Translations under genes and position numbers: made by a program
Notes under the pieces: generated by a model
What the model was told of the DNA's origin: nothing
The model's input: only the letters and a program-made list of their open reading frames with translations
Databases searched by the model: none
Assembly: GCA_020347085.1 (NCBI GenBank)
Contig: CP070769.1
Location: forward strand, 802,429-814,980
Source: Desulfobacterales bacterium
GTDB taxonomy: Bacteria > Desulfobacterota > Desulfobacteria > Desulfobacterales > C00003060
DNA: 12,552 nucleotides
Reading direction: 5' to 3'
Shown here: positions 1 to 6,253 of the stretch, piece by piece
Numbering within the stretch: position 1 is the stretch's first letter
How the letters are laid out: every line of letters begins with the position of its first letter

Positions 1-1
1 C

Positions 2-1783
2 CCTTTCATGCAATGTTCATTAATGCTCTTGGGGGCAGTGGGTATATACTATCTCACATCTCGCCTAAAGGCGCTTTCACTCCTTCCGCTTTTTTTGGCT
101 GTCGTAACTGTCTTGATAGTCAACACCCAAGTCCTTTCTATTTCTAGCTGGATAGCGTGGAACTATTCAGGATTTGAGCAAAAGCTTGTATGGCCCGCTT
201 TTTGGGCGCTTCACGAAAAGCTCAAAGGGACCTGTCAGGATCCAAGGGTAGCCTATGAGCACGACCTGAAACACCGGGCCGCCGGATCGGTTCGAGCCTT
301 TGAGATGCTACCCTATTTTTCAGGGCGCTCCACGCTGGAAGGGCTCTATATCCAGTCTACGATCACCTCCCCTTTCGTCTTTTATGTACAATCTGAGATT
401 TCAGAAAAGCCTTCCTGCCCCTTGCCAGACTATAACTATTCAAGGCTGAACCTTGAGAAGGGCCTCAAGCATCTGAAGCTATTTAATGTGAGCCACCTGG
501 TCGTAGTAACAGACAAGGTCCGCAAGGCGCTTTCAAAATCGGCTGAAGTGGTTCGCGAAGCCGATTTTCCGCCCTACACCATCTACCGGCTGCCCGATAA
601 TGGTGACCGCTATGTGTCTTTACTCGACTACGAACCTGTGCTGCTAGTGACCAGAGAATGGCAGCAGGAAGCATTTCAGTGGTTCAGAAAGAGCGACCTT
701 AAAACCTTTGTGGCCTTTAAGGAACAGCTTGAATCCGGAGATACAGATCGCTTCAACAGAATTATTCACGGTAAGCTGCCCGACACGTTGCCCCCGCTCC
801 CTATTTCCTACGAAGCCAGTCATCCAAGCCTGTTACGTAGGAACAGCCCGGAATCATCTGGAAAGGGAGCAAACTTAGGATCCCAAGATGAATACAGGGC
901 CACAAGGCAAGCAAATCAAGGCAAAGGCCTCATCAAGGAGATCATCCGGCCTGAAGAAATCGTGATAGAGACCCAGAACATTGGATTACCGCATCTGGTG
1001 CGGATCTCGTATCATCCAAACTGGCGTGTTGAGGGAGCCGATCGCATCTATCTTGTCTCACCCTCCTTCATGTTGATCTATCCGACACAACAGCGTGTTC
1101 GACTCTATTTTAACCCATCATTTCCCAATTATCTCGGATACGCCTTGAGCCTCCTGGGGGTCCTGCTGGCCATTGGTTGTGCGTTATTGGAACATAGGTT
1201 TCGGATTTGCGGCTCACGCCTTGAAAACAGTACGAAACTCGAATCTCGAATGCTGGATCGGGTGCAAGGGCTCCTGCCTCGTCGATTGCACGATGTGGTG
1301 TGGAAGAAAAGGTTGTTGTGGGCAATTGTCATCACCATCATAGGGGCAATGACAGGGTTCATATTGCTGGGCCAACAAAATGATGCCACGATTCTATACA
1401 ACAAGGGGCTCGCCCATTACACCAAGAAGGATTATCAAACGGCTCGAAAGATCTTCGAAGAGGCCATGAAGCTATTCCCCTATTCGCCAATTATTGACCA
1501 GACCGCCTTTCACTATGCCGCGGCCTATTTCAGGGAAGAAAAGTGGCAGGATGCCCTTGAAGCCTTTGAACAGATGGCAGCAGATTATCCAGAAACCCGA
1601 AAGCTCTCTGAGGTTCTTTATCATATTGGTATATGCAAGATGAGGCTGCACCGGACAGATGAAGCCGTGTCGGCGTATGAAAGGGTTATAGAGGAATTTC
1701 CAGACGACCGTTGGGCCGGATATGCCAAGGAACGCCTGAAAGAAATAAGGAAAATTTCACCGCAGACACAGAGGACCCACTGA
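2..1783 (+). CDS. YfhO-like / 6-pyruvoyl-tetrahydropterin synthase-related membrane protein with C-terminal TPRs (5' partial)
   Basis: The reading frame is open to the left edge, so the N-terminus is missing and the ATG at 8 is probably internal. Residues below count from that ATG. Hydrophobic segments lie at about 6-45, 376-395 and 436-455, with a large soluble region (about 50-370) between the first two. The stretch around 330-368 (HPNWRVEGADRIYLVSPSF, then a YPTQ..VRLYF pattern) resembles the extracytoplasmic domain of large multi-pass proteins annotated as 6-pyruvoyl-tetrahydropterin synthase-related or YfhO-like. These are usually thought of as GT-C-type glycosyl-transfer or lipid-linked-sugar proteins; their substrate is unknown. 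After the last membrane helix, residues about 461-580 form three TPR-like repeats (NKGLAHYTKKDYQTARKIFE and two more), probably a protein-interaction module. The last residues (ISPQTQRTH) are encoded by a copy of the short repeat that also bounds the next cassette. Family assignment is moderate and the enzymatic role is unproven. Confidence 0.7.
   Translation, partial: PFMQCSLMLLGAVGIYYLTSRLKALSLLPLFLAVVTVLIVNTQVLSISSWIAWNYSGFEQKLVWPAFWALHEKLKGTCQDPRVAYEHDLKHRAAGSVRAFEMLPYFSGRSTLEGLYIQSTITSPFVFYVQSEISEKPSCPLPDYNYSRLNLEKGLKHLKLFNVSHLVVVTDKVRKALSKSAEVVREADFPPYTIYRLPDNGDRYVSLLDYEPVLLVTREWQQEAFQWFRKSDLKTFVAFKEQLESGDTDRFNRIIHGKLPDTLPPLPISYEASHPSLLRRNSPESSGKGANLGSQDEYRATRQANQGKGLIKEIIRPEEIVIETQNIGLPHLVRISYHPNWRVEGADRIYLVSPSFMLIYPTQQRVRLYFNPSFPNYLGYALSLLGVLLAIGCALLEHRFRICGSRLENSTKLESRMLDRVQGLLPRRLHDVVWKKRLLWAIVITIIGAMTGFILLGQQNDATILYNKGLAHYTKKDYQTARKIFEEAMKLFPYSPIIDQTAFHYAAAYFREEKWQDALEAFEQMAADYPETRKLSEVLYHIGICKMRLHRTDEAVSAYERVIEEFPDDRWAGYAKERLKEIRKISPQTQRTH
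1755..1783 (+). repeat. Copy 1 of TTTCACC(A/G)C..ACAGAG..CACTGA repeat, inside the 3' end of the upstream gene
   Basis: Starts TTTCACCGCAGACACAGAGG and ends CACTGA. With a small gap it aligns to the copy at 1831-1860 in the same orientation. It encodes the last nine residues and stop codon of the upstream membrane protein, so that protein's tail appears to be repeat-derived. Confidence 0.6.
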
Positions 1784-1830
1784 ACTAAAGCCATGAAGCA
1801 TATTGGAGCGGTGGAGTAACGAAGAACATG

Positions 1831-1860
1831 TTTCACCACGGGGAAACAGAGACCACTGAG
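1831..1860 (+). repeat. Left outer repeat of the GxxExxY cassette
   Basis: Begins TTTCACCACGGGG and ends ACCACTGAG. It is a direct copy of the 1755-1783 repeat and, reverse-complemented, matches 2439-2468 at 21 of 30 ungapped positions, sharing the ACCAC core and the GAG/CACxGAG end. Confidence 0.6.
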
Positions 1861-1871
1861 AATGCAAATAT

Positions 1872-1905
1872 TTTTGATTTGCCGGGAGATGCCGGCAAAT
1901 CAAAA
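1872..1905. repeat. 14-bp perfect inverted repeat (left hairpin)
   Basis: Arms TTTTGATTTGCCGG (1872-1885) and its exact complement (1892-1905) enclose the loop GAGATG. Neither strand has a T-run directly after the stem, so it does not look like an intrinsic terminator. Its loop sequence recurs, reverse-complemented, in the hairpin at 2393-2427. Confidence 0.8.
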
Positions 1906-1955
1906 CCCTCAGTTCGGCTTAGCTGAACGAAGTTGCTTGGGTTAGCATGGGCCAA

Positions 1956-2329
1956 ATGGACATAAACGAACTTACAGGTAGGGTCTCATAGGAGCAGCTA
2001 TTGAAGTTCACAAGACGCTTGGTCCTGGGCTGCTGGAGTCGACTTATGAGGAGTGTCTGTGCTTTGAACTTGGGCGAAGAGGAATCCCCTTTGAAAGGCA
2101 GAAGGAGCTCCCTATAAAATACAAAGATGTGAAATTAGATTGCGGGTATTGTATTGATATACTCGTAGCAGATCGGCTGGTTTTAGAATTAAAGGCCTGT
2201 GAAGCTCTTCAGCCAATTCATGAAGCGCAGCTGCTGACCTATCTGAAACTGACTGGTTTCAAGGTGGGGCTGCTTATCAACTTCAATGTTCCTGTTTTGA
2301 AGGAAGGAATAAGACGGTTGGCAAACTAG
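1956..2329 (+). pseudogene. GxxExxY protein (PD-(D/E)XK-like), frameshifted
   Basis: An ATG at 1956 opens MDINELTGRV, then hits TAG at 1989-1991. Removing two bases around 1986-1987 (GTCTCATA to GTCATA) restores one continuous frame, IGAAIEVHKTLGPGLLE and onward, to the TAG at 2327-2329. The restored protein is about 123 residues, the usual length for this family. It carries the defining G-LL-E-ST-Y motif (GxxExxY) and a later D..(8-10)..ELK pattern (IDILVADRLVLELK) as in PD-(D/E)XK nuclease-like folds. The biological function of the family is not established. A GTG at 2129 could start a 66-residue remnant, but that would lack the name-giving motif. The gene sits in the middle of the symmetric repeat cassette. 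Frameshift inactivation is more likely than recoding, since no clear slippery sequence is seen; a sequencing error is also possible. Confidence 0.75.
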
Positions 2330-2356
2330 GCTCGCAGTTTACGATGCCGCATTCTG

Positions 2357-2394
2357 AAGAGCTAGGCCAACTCCGCCTTGGGCGGTTAGCTCTT
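2357..2394 (+). repeat. Compound stem-loop downstream of the GxxExxY gene
   Basis: Outer arms AAGAGCTA (2357-2364) and TAGCTCTT (2387-2394) pair perfectly. Inside them CCGCC (2373-2377) pairs with GGCGG (2381-2385) around a TTG loop, leaving an 8-nt bulge on the left. It begins 28 nt after the pseudogene stop and could act as its transcription end, though the following T content is low. Confidence 0.5.
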
Positions 2395-2427
2395 TCATCC
2401 AATCGGCATCTCTCCGATTGGATGAAA
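2393..2427. repeat. 14-bp perfect inverted repeat (right hairpin)
   Basis: Arms TTTCATCCAATCGG (2393-2406) and the exact complement (2414-2427) enclose the loop CATCTCT. The stem sequence differs from the left hairpin (1872-1905), but stem length is the same and the loop plus closing pairs (CGGCATCTC) are the reverse complement of the left one (GAGATGCCG). Confidence 0.8.
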
Positions 2428-2438
2428 ACAAGGGGAGA

Positions 2439-2468
2439 CTCTGTGCTCTCCGTGCCTCTGTGGTAAAT
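2439..2468 (-). repeat. Right outer repeat of the GxxExxY cassette (inverted)
   Basis: Read on the minus strand it begins ATTTACCACAGAGGCACGG and ends GCACAGAG. It matches the left outer repeat at 21 of 30 positions in inverted orientation, and lies 11 nt outside the right hairpin, mirroring the left side. Confidence 0.6.
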
Positions 2469-2520
2469 CAAATAGGCACGATAGCTCGGAGTGCTGCGAC
2501 GATGCACTGAATGAAGTGTT

Positions 2521-3873
2521 ATGAAGAAAGTACTATTGATTAATCCAAGCTGGCCGGGGCAAGTCAGCCGGCAGGGTAAGCGGTTCAACCGAGCGTGGCC
2601 GCCCCTCAGCCTGATGGTATGTGCCGCCATGCTGCGAGAGAGAGGATGTGAGGTTCAGATCATCGACGGCCGGGTGCAGCCAGGCTGGCGCCGACAAGTC
2701 AATAGAATCGGCCACCAATATGACTGGATCGTCTTGACCTCATCTCCCATGGACCGCTGGCAGTGCCCCAACCTGGAGGTCGACCACTTCATAGCCGTTG
2801 CACAGTCATTCCCGTCGGAAAAGCTGATCATTGTTGGGGCTCATGGCTCGCTCTTTCCACAGGCCATGTTGGAGCAAACAGGTGCCGCGGCCGTTGTGGT
2901 GGGTGAGCCCGAGCCGGCAGTGGTCAGACTCATCTCAGAAGGCGACTGGAGTGCCACCCCGGGGGTCGTTTTCAAACCAAACAATACGGTCACATCAAAC
3001 GGCCGAGCAGTGCCACTGAATATGGCCCAGGCTCCCGTACCCGCCTTTGATCTGATCGATTTCAGCAGGTATTATTATGAACTCTTGGGGAAACGCTTTG
3101 CCTTATTTGAAAGTTCTCGGGGTTGCCCATATCCCTGTCGCTTCTGTTTGAAAGTCATGTTCGGAGACGGTGTCCGGTTCAAGCCGGTGGGTCGGTTGAT
3201 CAACGAGATAGATATAGCGGTCACCAAATTCGGCGTGCGCACAGGATATTTTATCGATTTAGAGTTTACAATGAACCGAGATCGCACAGTGAAAATCTGT
3301 GACCGGTTGTCTGAACAGAAGTATCCCTTTATCTGGTGCTGCCAGACAAGGGCGGATGCTGTGGATGCTAAGCTCTTATCCAAGATGAAGCAAGCGGGAT
3401 GCCGCCTGATCCACTTTGGCGTTGAATCCGGCTCAGAAGATGTCCTGCGTGATACAAAGAAAAGGGTCGATCTTGCCGCCATCCGGAAAGGGGTGCGGCT
3501 AACCCAGGAGGCAGGAATCGACACCGCCTGCTTTTTCTTGTTTGGACTACCCGGAGAAACACCAGCCGATATGCAAAAGACCATCTCATTTGCCAAAACG
3601 CTCAATCCGACCTACGCCTCGTTTCACGTCGTCACCCCTTACCCCGGCACCCCCCTTTACAAAAATGCCTTTTCTGCCTCATCCAACGCAAAGTCAACGC
3701 CAGACTTCCCTCTGTATTGCGCTGAGCACAATCCGCTTCTGCTCAGTGAAATGACACGAGAGGCCTTTAAGCGCTTTTACTTGAGACCCAAATATATTCT
3801 ATCCCGCATCACCCAGGGAAATATCAGCTCATGGATACGCCAATTGCGTCTGTTTGGAGGATTCGTCGCTTGA
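2521..3873 (+). CDS. B12-binding-type radical SAM protein
   Basis: A 450-residue protein with two recognisable parts. Residues about 1-150 look like the Rossmann-type B12-binding domain of class B radical SAM enzymes: the opening KVLLINPSW, PPLSLMVCAAMLRERGCEV, and IIVGAHGSLFP followed by VVVGEPEPAVV. Residues about 190-400 are the radical SAM core, with Cys202, Cys206 and Cys209 in GCPYPCRFC expected to hold the 4Fe-4S cluster, and the later conserved stretches HFGVESGSEDVL and FFLFGLPGETPADM. Such enzymes typically carry out radical methylation or ring rearrangement of lipids, tetrapyrroles or secondary metabolites; the substrate cannot be told here. An in-frame TGA at 2512 fixes ATG 2521 as the start; the ribosome site (GAAG-like) is weak. 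The downstream glycosyltransferase overlaps its stop codon, so the two probably act on the same glycolipid or polysaccharide. Confidence 0.85.
   Translation: MKKVLLINPSWPGQVSRQGKRFNRAWPPLSLMVCAAMLRERGCEVQIIDGRVQPGWRRQVNRIGHQYDWIVLTSSPMDRWQCPNLEVDHFIAVAQSFPSEKLIIVGAHGSLFPQAMLEQTGAAAVVVGEPEPAVVRLISEGDWSATPGVVFKPNNTVTSNGRAVPLNMAQAPVPAFDLIDFSRYYYELLGKRFALFESSRGCPYPCRFCLKVMFGDGVRFKPVGRLINEIDIAVTKFGVRTGYFIDLEFTMNRDRTVKICDRLSEQKYPFIWCCQTRADAVDAKLLSKMKQAGCRLIHFGVESGSEDVLRDTKKRVDLAAIRKGVRLTQEAGIDTACFFLFGLPGETPADMQKTISFAKTLNPTYASFHVVTPYPGTPLYKNAFSASSNAKSTPDFPLYCAEHNPLLLSEMTREAFKRFYLRPKYILSRITQGNISSWIRQLRLFGGFVA
3856..3860 (+). promoter_or_regulatory. Ribosome binding site GGAGG for the glycosyltransferase (decides a TTG start)
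   Basis: GGAGG lies inside the 3' end of the radical SAM gene, 9 nt before TTG 3870. No such site precedes the upstream ATG at 3831, so TTG 3870 is the better start. Confidence 0.75.
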
Positions 3874-4583
3874 GGCCGTTTAGCATCATCATTCCAGTCT
3901 ACAATGAGCAAGATATCATGGTTCAGAATACGGAGAGCCTCATAGCCCATCTGAAAGGGCTTTATGAATCGTTTGAGATTATCATCGGAAGCAATGGCTC
4001 AAGGGACTACACCCCACTGCTGGGAGAACGTCTGGCCGGTCAGTATCCCATGGTTAGGTTTTTTCACGTGGCACAAAGGGGCGTTGGGCACGCGTTCAGG
4101 CAAGGTGTTCGTTTGGCGCGACATGACTTCATCGTTTCCCTTGACATGGATCTTTCCGTCGAGCTTGGCTTCATTGAGCGAGCCCTGAAGCTGCTTGATG
4201 AAGGTCATGAGATCGTAGTGGGTTCAAAGAGGATGGGACACCAAAGGCGTTCTCCTTTCAGACTCATGGGCAGCGGCCTTTTTATTCTTTGCGCTCGGTT
4301 TCTCCTTGATCTTGCCTTTGAAGACTACTCCATCGGCGCCAAGGCATACCGAAGATCAGTCCTTCTCGGGCATTTGGACAGGATAAATCATGGCACGTCG
4401 TACGTGATTGACATGATCGCCCTGGTGCATCGAGACGGTGGCAGGATTATCGAGATACCTGTATGGTGTGAGGACTTCAGAGCAAGCAAGTTCAATATCG
4501 TGCATGAAGGCGTTTATCGCTATGCACATCTCTTGCGGCTCTGGTGGGGTCTGAGGAGGTGTCCTTTTCCTCGCTATTTCTGA
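3870..4583 (+). CDS. Family 2 (DPM1-like) glycosyltransferase
   Basis: Starting at TTG 3870 gives 237 residues opening MRPFSIIIPVYNEQD, the standard GT-A/GT2 beginning. The start overlaps the radical SAM stop by 4 nt (TTGA), a typical translational coupling. Residues 90-95 (SLDMDLS) hold the DxD-type metal/nucleotide-binding motif (Asp92, Asp94), as in dolichyl/polyprenyl-phosphate mannosyl- or glucosyl-transferases. The usual D-N/D-G-S motif near residue 41 reads GSNGSRDYT, so the first conserved Asp is replaced by Ser41. There is no long C-terminal membrane pair, only a hydrophobic patch near 135-150. The protein probably transfers a sugar from a nucleotide donor to a lipid carrier at the inner membrane face; donor and acceptor are unknown. 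The stop overlaps the stop of the convergent pilW-like gene by 10 bp, with no terminator visible between them. Confidence 0.85.
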   Translation: MRPFSIIIPVYNEQDIMVQNTESLIAHLKGLYESFEIIIGSNGSRDYTPLLGERLAGQYPMVRFFHVAQRGVGHAFRQGVRLARHDFIVSLDMDLSVELGFIERALKLLDEGHEIVVGSKRMGHQRRSPFRLMGSGLFILCARFLLDLAFEDYSIGAKAYRRSVLLGHLDRINHGTSYVIDMIALVHRDGGRIIEIPVWCEDFRASKFNIVHEGVYRYAHLLRLWWGLRRCPFPRYF

Positions 4584-5734
4584 TAGTAAGAATACGTGGC
4601 GCTCGTCGTTTGATTCCCCAAGCGGTCCACTCCAATGATGTAATAGGTAATCATCTGGTTATTTTTCCTTGAAAGATTCCCACAGTACATGTCGCCAGCG
4701 TAAAGGGACATCGCAACGTCTCCATGTTGATCACTGTGCAAGGTGACGCTCGCTACACCGGCAGGGTCAGCAATCGCCGCACACACAATGACCGCCTTAT
4801 TCCTTGGTATGGGTGACCCAGCGGGAACCTGACTGATCTCTGAAATCTTAGGTCCTTCCATATCCTGCGTGGTTGTCGTGGTTGTGGTGGTTGTCGTGGT
4901 CGTGGTCGTCGCCGTCGTTGTTGTCGTCCCTTTTGTCGTCGTGGTCGTGGTTTGCGGTAATTCTGTGGTCGCCGTGGTCGTCGTGGTCGTCGTGGTCGGG
5001 ACCGTTGTTGTCGTCCCTTTTGTCGTCGTGGTCGTGGTTTGCGGTGGTTCTGTGGTCGTCGTGGTCGGGACCGTTGTCGGAGCTGCAGTTGTCGTTGGGC
5101 TGGTCGTTGTTGCTTCGGTTGTCGTCGCTGTCGTCATCCTCCTGCCAGCGCTGGCTAAATGGGGCGCAAGCACATCGGACGTCAGCGTCCATGTCCGGTA
5201 ACCGTCTTGTGGGTATCCAGGGTCAGATTTGTTGGCTCTGGCAGTCAATTTGACGGTCATCCGCGCCACCCTGGCACTCTGCGCAGGCGACAGGGGGGCA
5301 CCCGTCAATTGGTTGTCATTGCGATCGAAATATGTGAAAACAAGTTCATCGGCTGGCATGTCCATAGCCAGTGGCTGGCCATTCCTGGTCAGCTGAAGCT
5401 GGCTCCGGTTCACAGCAAATGTCACATCTTCATCCGGATTGGTGTCGACGACATCGCCGTCTCCGTTAAGGTCCATAGTGAACTGGATCGTGTCAGGACC
5501 TGCCACGACGAGACCGGCTCCAGCCGTCCCGGTAGGATCATACCCTGCCTTTGAAAGCTCTTCGGTCATTAACCGCAGGCCGGCTCTAACATTTTCCTGC
5601 ATCTGAACAATTTGTGTCTCTTGGTTGTAACCCCTTTCTAGAAAAATAAAAGCAGCGGCAATCGCGCCCAGCACAACCAGAGAAGCCACGATGGCAATCA
5701 AGAACTCAACGAGTGTAAATCCTTTTTCAGACAT
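4574..5734 (-). CDS. PilW-like minor prepilin with threonine-rich stalk (copy 1)
   Basis: A 386-residue protein. MSEKG|FTLVE is a class III prepilin signal: cleavage is expected after Gly5, and Glu10 is the conserved +5 glutamate. It is followed by a hydrophobic helix (about 6-32). Residues 33-190 resemble PilW, and include an acidic EF-hand-like loop at 88-103 (DLNGDGDVVDTNPDED). Residues 201-289 are almost all threonine with A, E, P, K and G spacers, containing a 29-residue internal duplication (TTTTTTKGTTTT appears twice). Residues 292-386 form a compact C-terminal domain with Cys318 and Cys351, probably disulphide-bonded and Ig/FN3-like. The whole architecture repeats in the gene at 8244-9329. 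It lies apart from the main pilin run, beyond a plus-strand gene. The likely role is a pilus-tip or surface-exposed adhesive pilin; this is inferred. The ribosome site is a modest GAGAAGAG. Confidence 0.85.
   Translation of the reverse strand: MSEKGFTLVEFLIAIVASLVVLGAIAAAFIFLERGYNQETQIVQMQENVRAGLRLMTEELSKAGYDPTGTAGAGLVVAGPDTIQFTMDLNGDGDVVDTNPDEDVTFAVNRSQLQLTRNGQPLAMDMPADELVFTYFDRNDNQLTGAPLSPAQSARVARMTVKLTARANKSDPGYPQDGYRTWTLTSDVLAPHLASAGRRMTTATTTEATTTSPTTTAAPTTVPTTTTTEPPQTTTTTTKGTTTTVPTTTTTTTTATTELPQTTTTTTKGTTTTTATTTTTTTTTTTTTTQDMEGPKISEISQVPAGSPIPRNKAVIVCAAIADPAGVASVTLHSDQHGDVAMSLYAGDMYCGNLSRKNNQMITYYIIGVDRLGNQTTSATYSYYQK
4868..5134 (-). repeat. Threonine-codon repeat tract with an 87-bp direct duplication
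   Basis: This 267-bp tract is nearly all ACN codons (read GTN-type trinucleotides on the plus strand). A 43-nt block at 4916-4958 recurs exactly at 5003-5045, and the match continues with two mismatches to about 4971/5058. The period is 87 bp, exactly 29 codons, so gain or loss of a unit keeps the frame. Confidence 0.85.
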
Positions 5735-5933
5735 CTTTACAATCTCTTCTCTTTTAATCTGTTAATCTGTGGAAGACTCCGGTCAAGCAGGAGCCTCCCC
5801 CCTCAAGGGCCAAGGTGTCCAGGGAGACAACAACGGAATGCACGCAATCCTCCAGCTGCTTATACAATGGCACATTGATGGGTCGTTTTCAACATTAATC
5901 ATGAAGCCGAATGCACGTTTCAACCTCCCTGCA

Positions 5934-5951
5934 GTCCCGATCAATCGGGAC
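5934..5951. repeat. Small perfect palindrome GTCCCGAT-CA-ATCGGGAC
   Basis: Two 8-bp arms separated by 2 nt. It has no T-run on either side. It looks like a REP-type palindrome or an operator; only one copy is seen in this window. Confidence 0.45.
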
Positions 5952-6100
5952 GGGGAATGCGCTCGCCTTTGCAGTTCAACATGCACGGTTGATGAATTAG
6001 CAACCCCGCTGACCAGTCATTGAGGCTTTTCTTACGAACGCGTCCGGGCAGAGTCGTGAGACCCTGAGAAGACAAGAGATGCGCGTTGATCGACACGCTC

Positions 6101-6129
6101 TTGACTTTGGGTTAAGGCATGGCTAAACT
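6101..6129 (+). promoter_or_regulatory. Candidate sigma-70 promoter for the 6254 gene
   Basis: TTGACT (6101-6106) and TAAACT (6124-6129) are separated by exactly 17 bp, on the plus strand about 125 nt before the start of the secreted-protein gene. Each box deviates slightly from consensus (TTGACA / TATAAT). Confidence 0.5.
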
Positions 6130-6242
6130 TTAAAACAACCCATGGGCTTTTTCACGCCTTCACTTTGGCAGGTTGCAATGCCGGCCGTGAGGGTCAATCG
6201 ACGGACTCTATTCGGCCCCGTACCGCCAAACAGATATGAGTC

Positions 6243-6247
6243 AGGAG
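6243..6247 (+). promoter_or_regulatory. Ribosome binding site AGGAG (decides start at 6254)
   Basis: AGGAG lies 6 nt before ATG 6254. The earlier in-frame ATG at 6236 would place this site inside the gene and would put seven extra residues before the signal peptide. Confidence 0.8.
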
Positions 6248-6253
6248 ACCGTT

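Larger units (their letters stand above)
1831..2468. mobile_element. Candidate symmetric cassette carrying a GxxExxY gene
   Basis: An ordered symmetric structure: outer repeat (1831-1860), 11-nt spacer, 14-bp perfect hairpin (1872-1905), GxxExxY pseudogene (1956-2329), compound hairpin (2357-2394), 14-bp perfect hairpin (2393-2427), 11-nt spacer, outer repeat in opposite orientation (2439-2468). The outer repeats match at 21 of 30 positions without gaps when one is reverse-complemented. The two hairpin loops are also reverse-complement related (GAGATGCCG in the left, CGGCATCTC in the right). No transposase is present, so any mobility would be in trans. Calling it a mobile element is an inference from symmetry; no target-site duplication was identified. 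Confidence 0.45.
5735..6253. other. Intergenic region between divergent pilW-like copy 1 and the 6254 gene
   Basis: A 519-bp divergent spacer with no gene that I can support. It holds the leader of the minus-strand pilW-like gene (near 5735-5760), an 8-bp perfect palindromic hairpin at 5934-5951, and a good sigma-70-like promoter on the plus strand at 6101-6129. The short plus-strand frame at 5769-6023 has no ribosome site and no recognisable features. Confidence 0.6.

Noticed and set aside
1872..1905. Intrinsic terminator for the upstream gene
   Set aside because: The stem is strong, but no T-run follows it on either strand, and the hairpin has a matched partner on the other side of the cassette.
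1980..1992. Programmed frameshift in the GxxExxY gene
   Set aside because: No slippery heptamer or downstream stimulatory structure is evident; a simple 2-nt gain or sequencing error explains it better.
2283..2630. Minus-strand frame with HRGTESTES residues
   Set aside because: It runs across the hairpins and the outer repeat; the HRGTE stretch is merely the translated repeat, and the frame also overlaps the start of the radical SAM gene.
4868..5134. CRISPR-like regular repeats
   Set aside because: The periodicity comes from coding threonine triplets within a prepilin gene; there are no unique spacers or cas genes.
4869..5201. Plus-strand frame of almost pure valine opposite pilW copy 1
   Set aside because: It is the antisense of threonine-codon repeats; it has no ribosome site and no plausible protein composition. 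The same holds for the frame at 8338-8802.
5920..5951. Orphan CRISPR repeat (GTTTCAACC followed by a palindrome)
   Set aside because: Only a single copy is seen, so there is no array; a REP-like palindrome is enough to explain it.
5769..6023. 84-codon plus-strand frame in the divergent spacer
   Set aside because: No ribosome site, no domain, and it spans the palindrome at 5934-5951.
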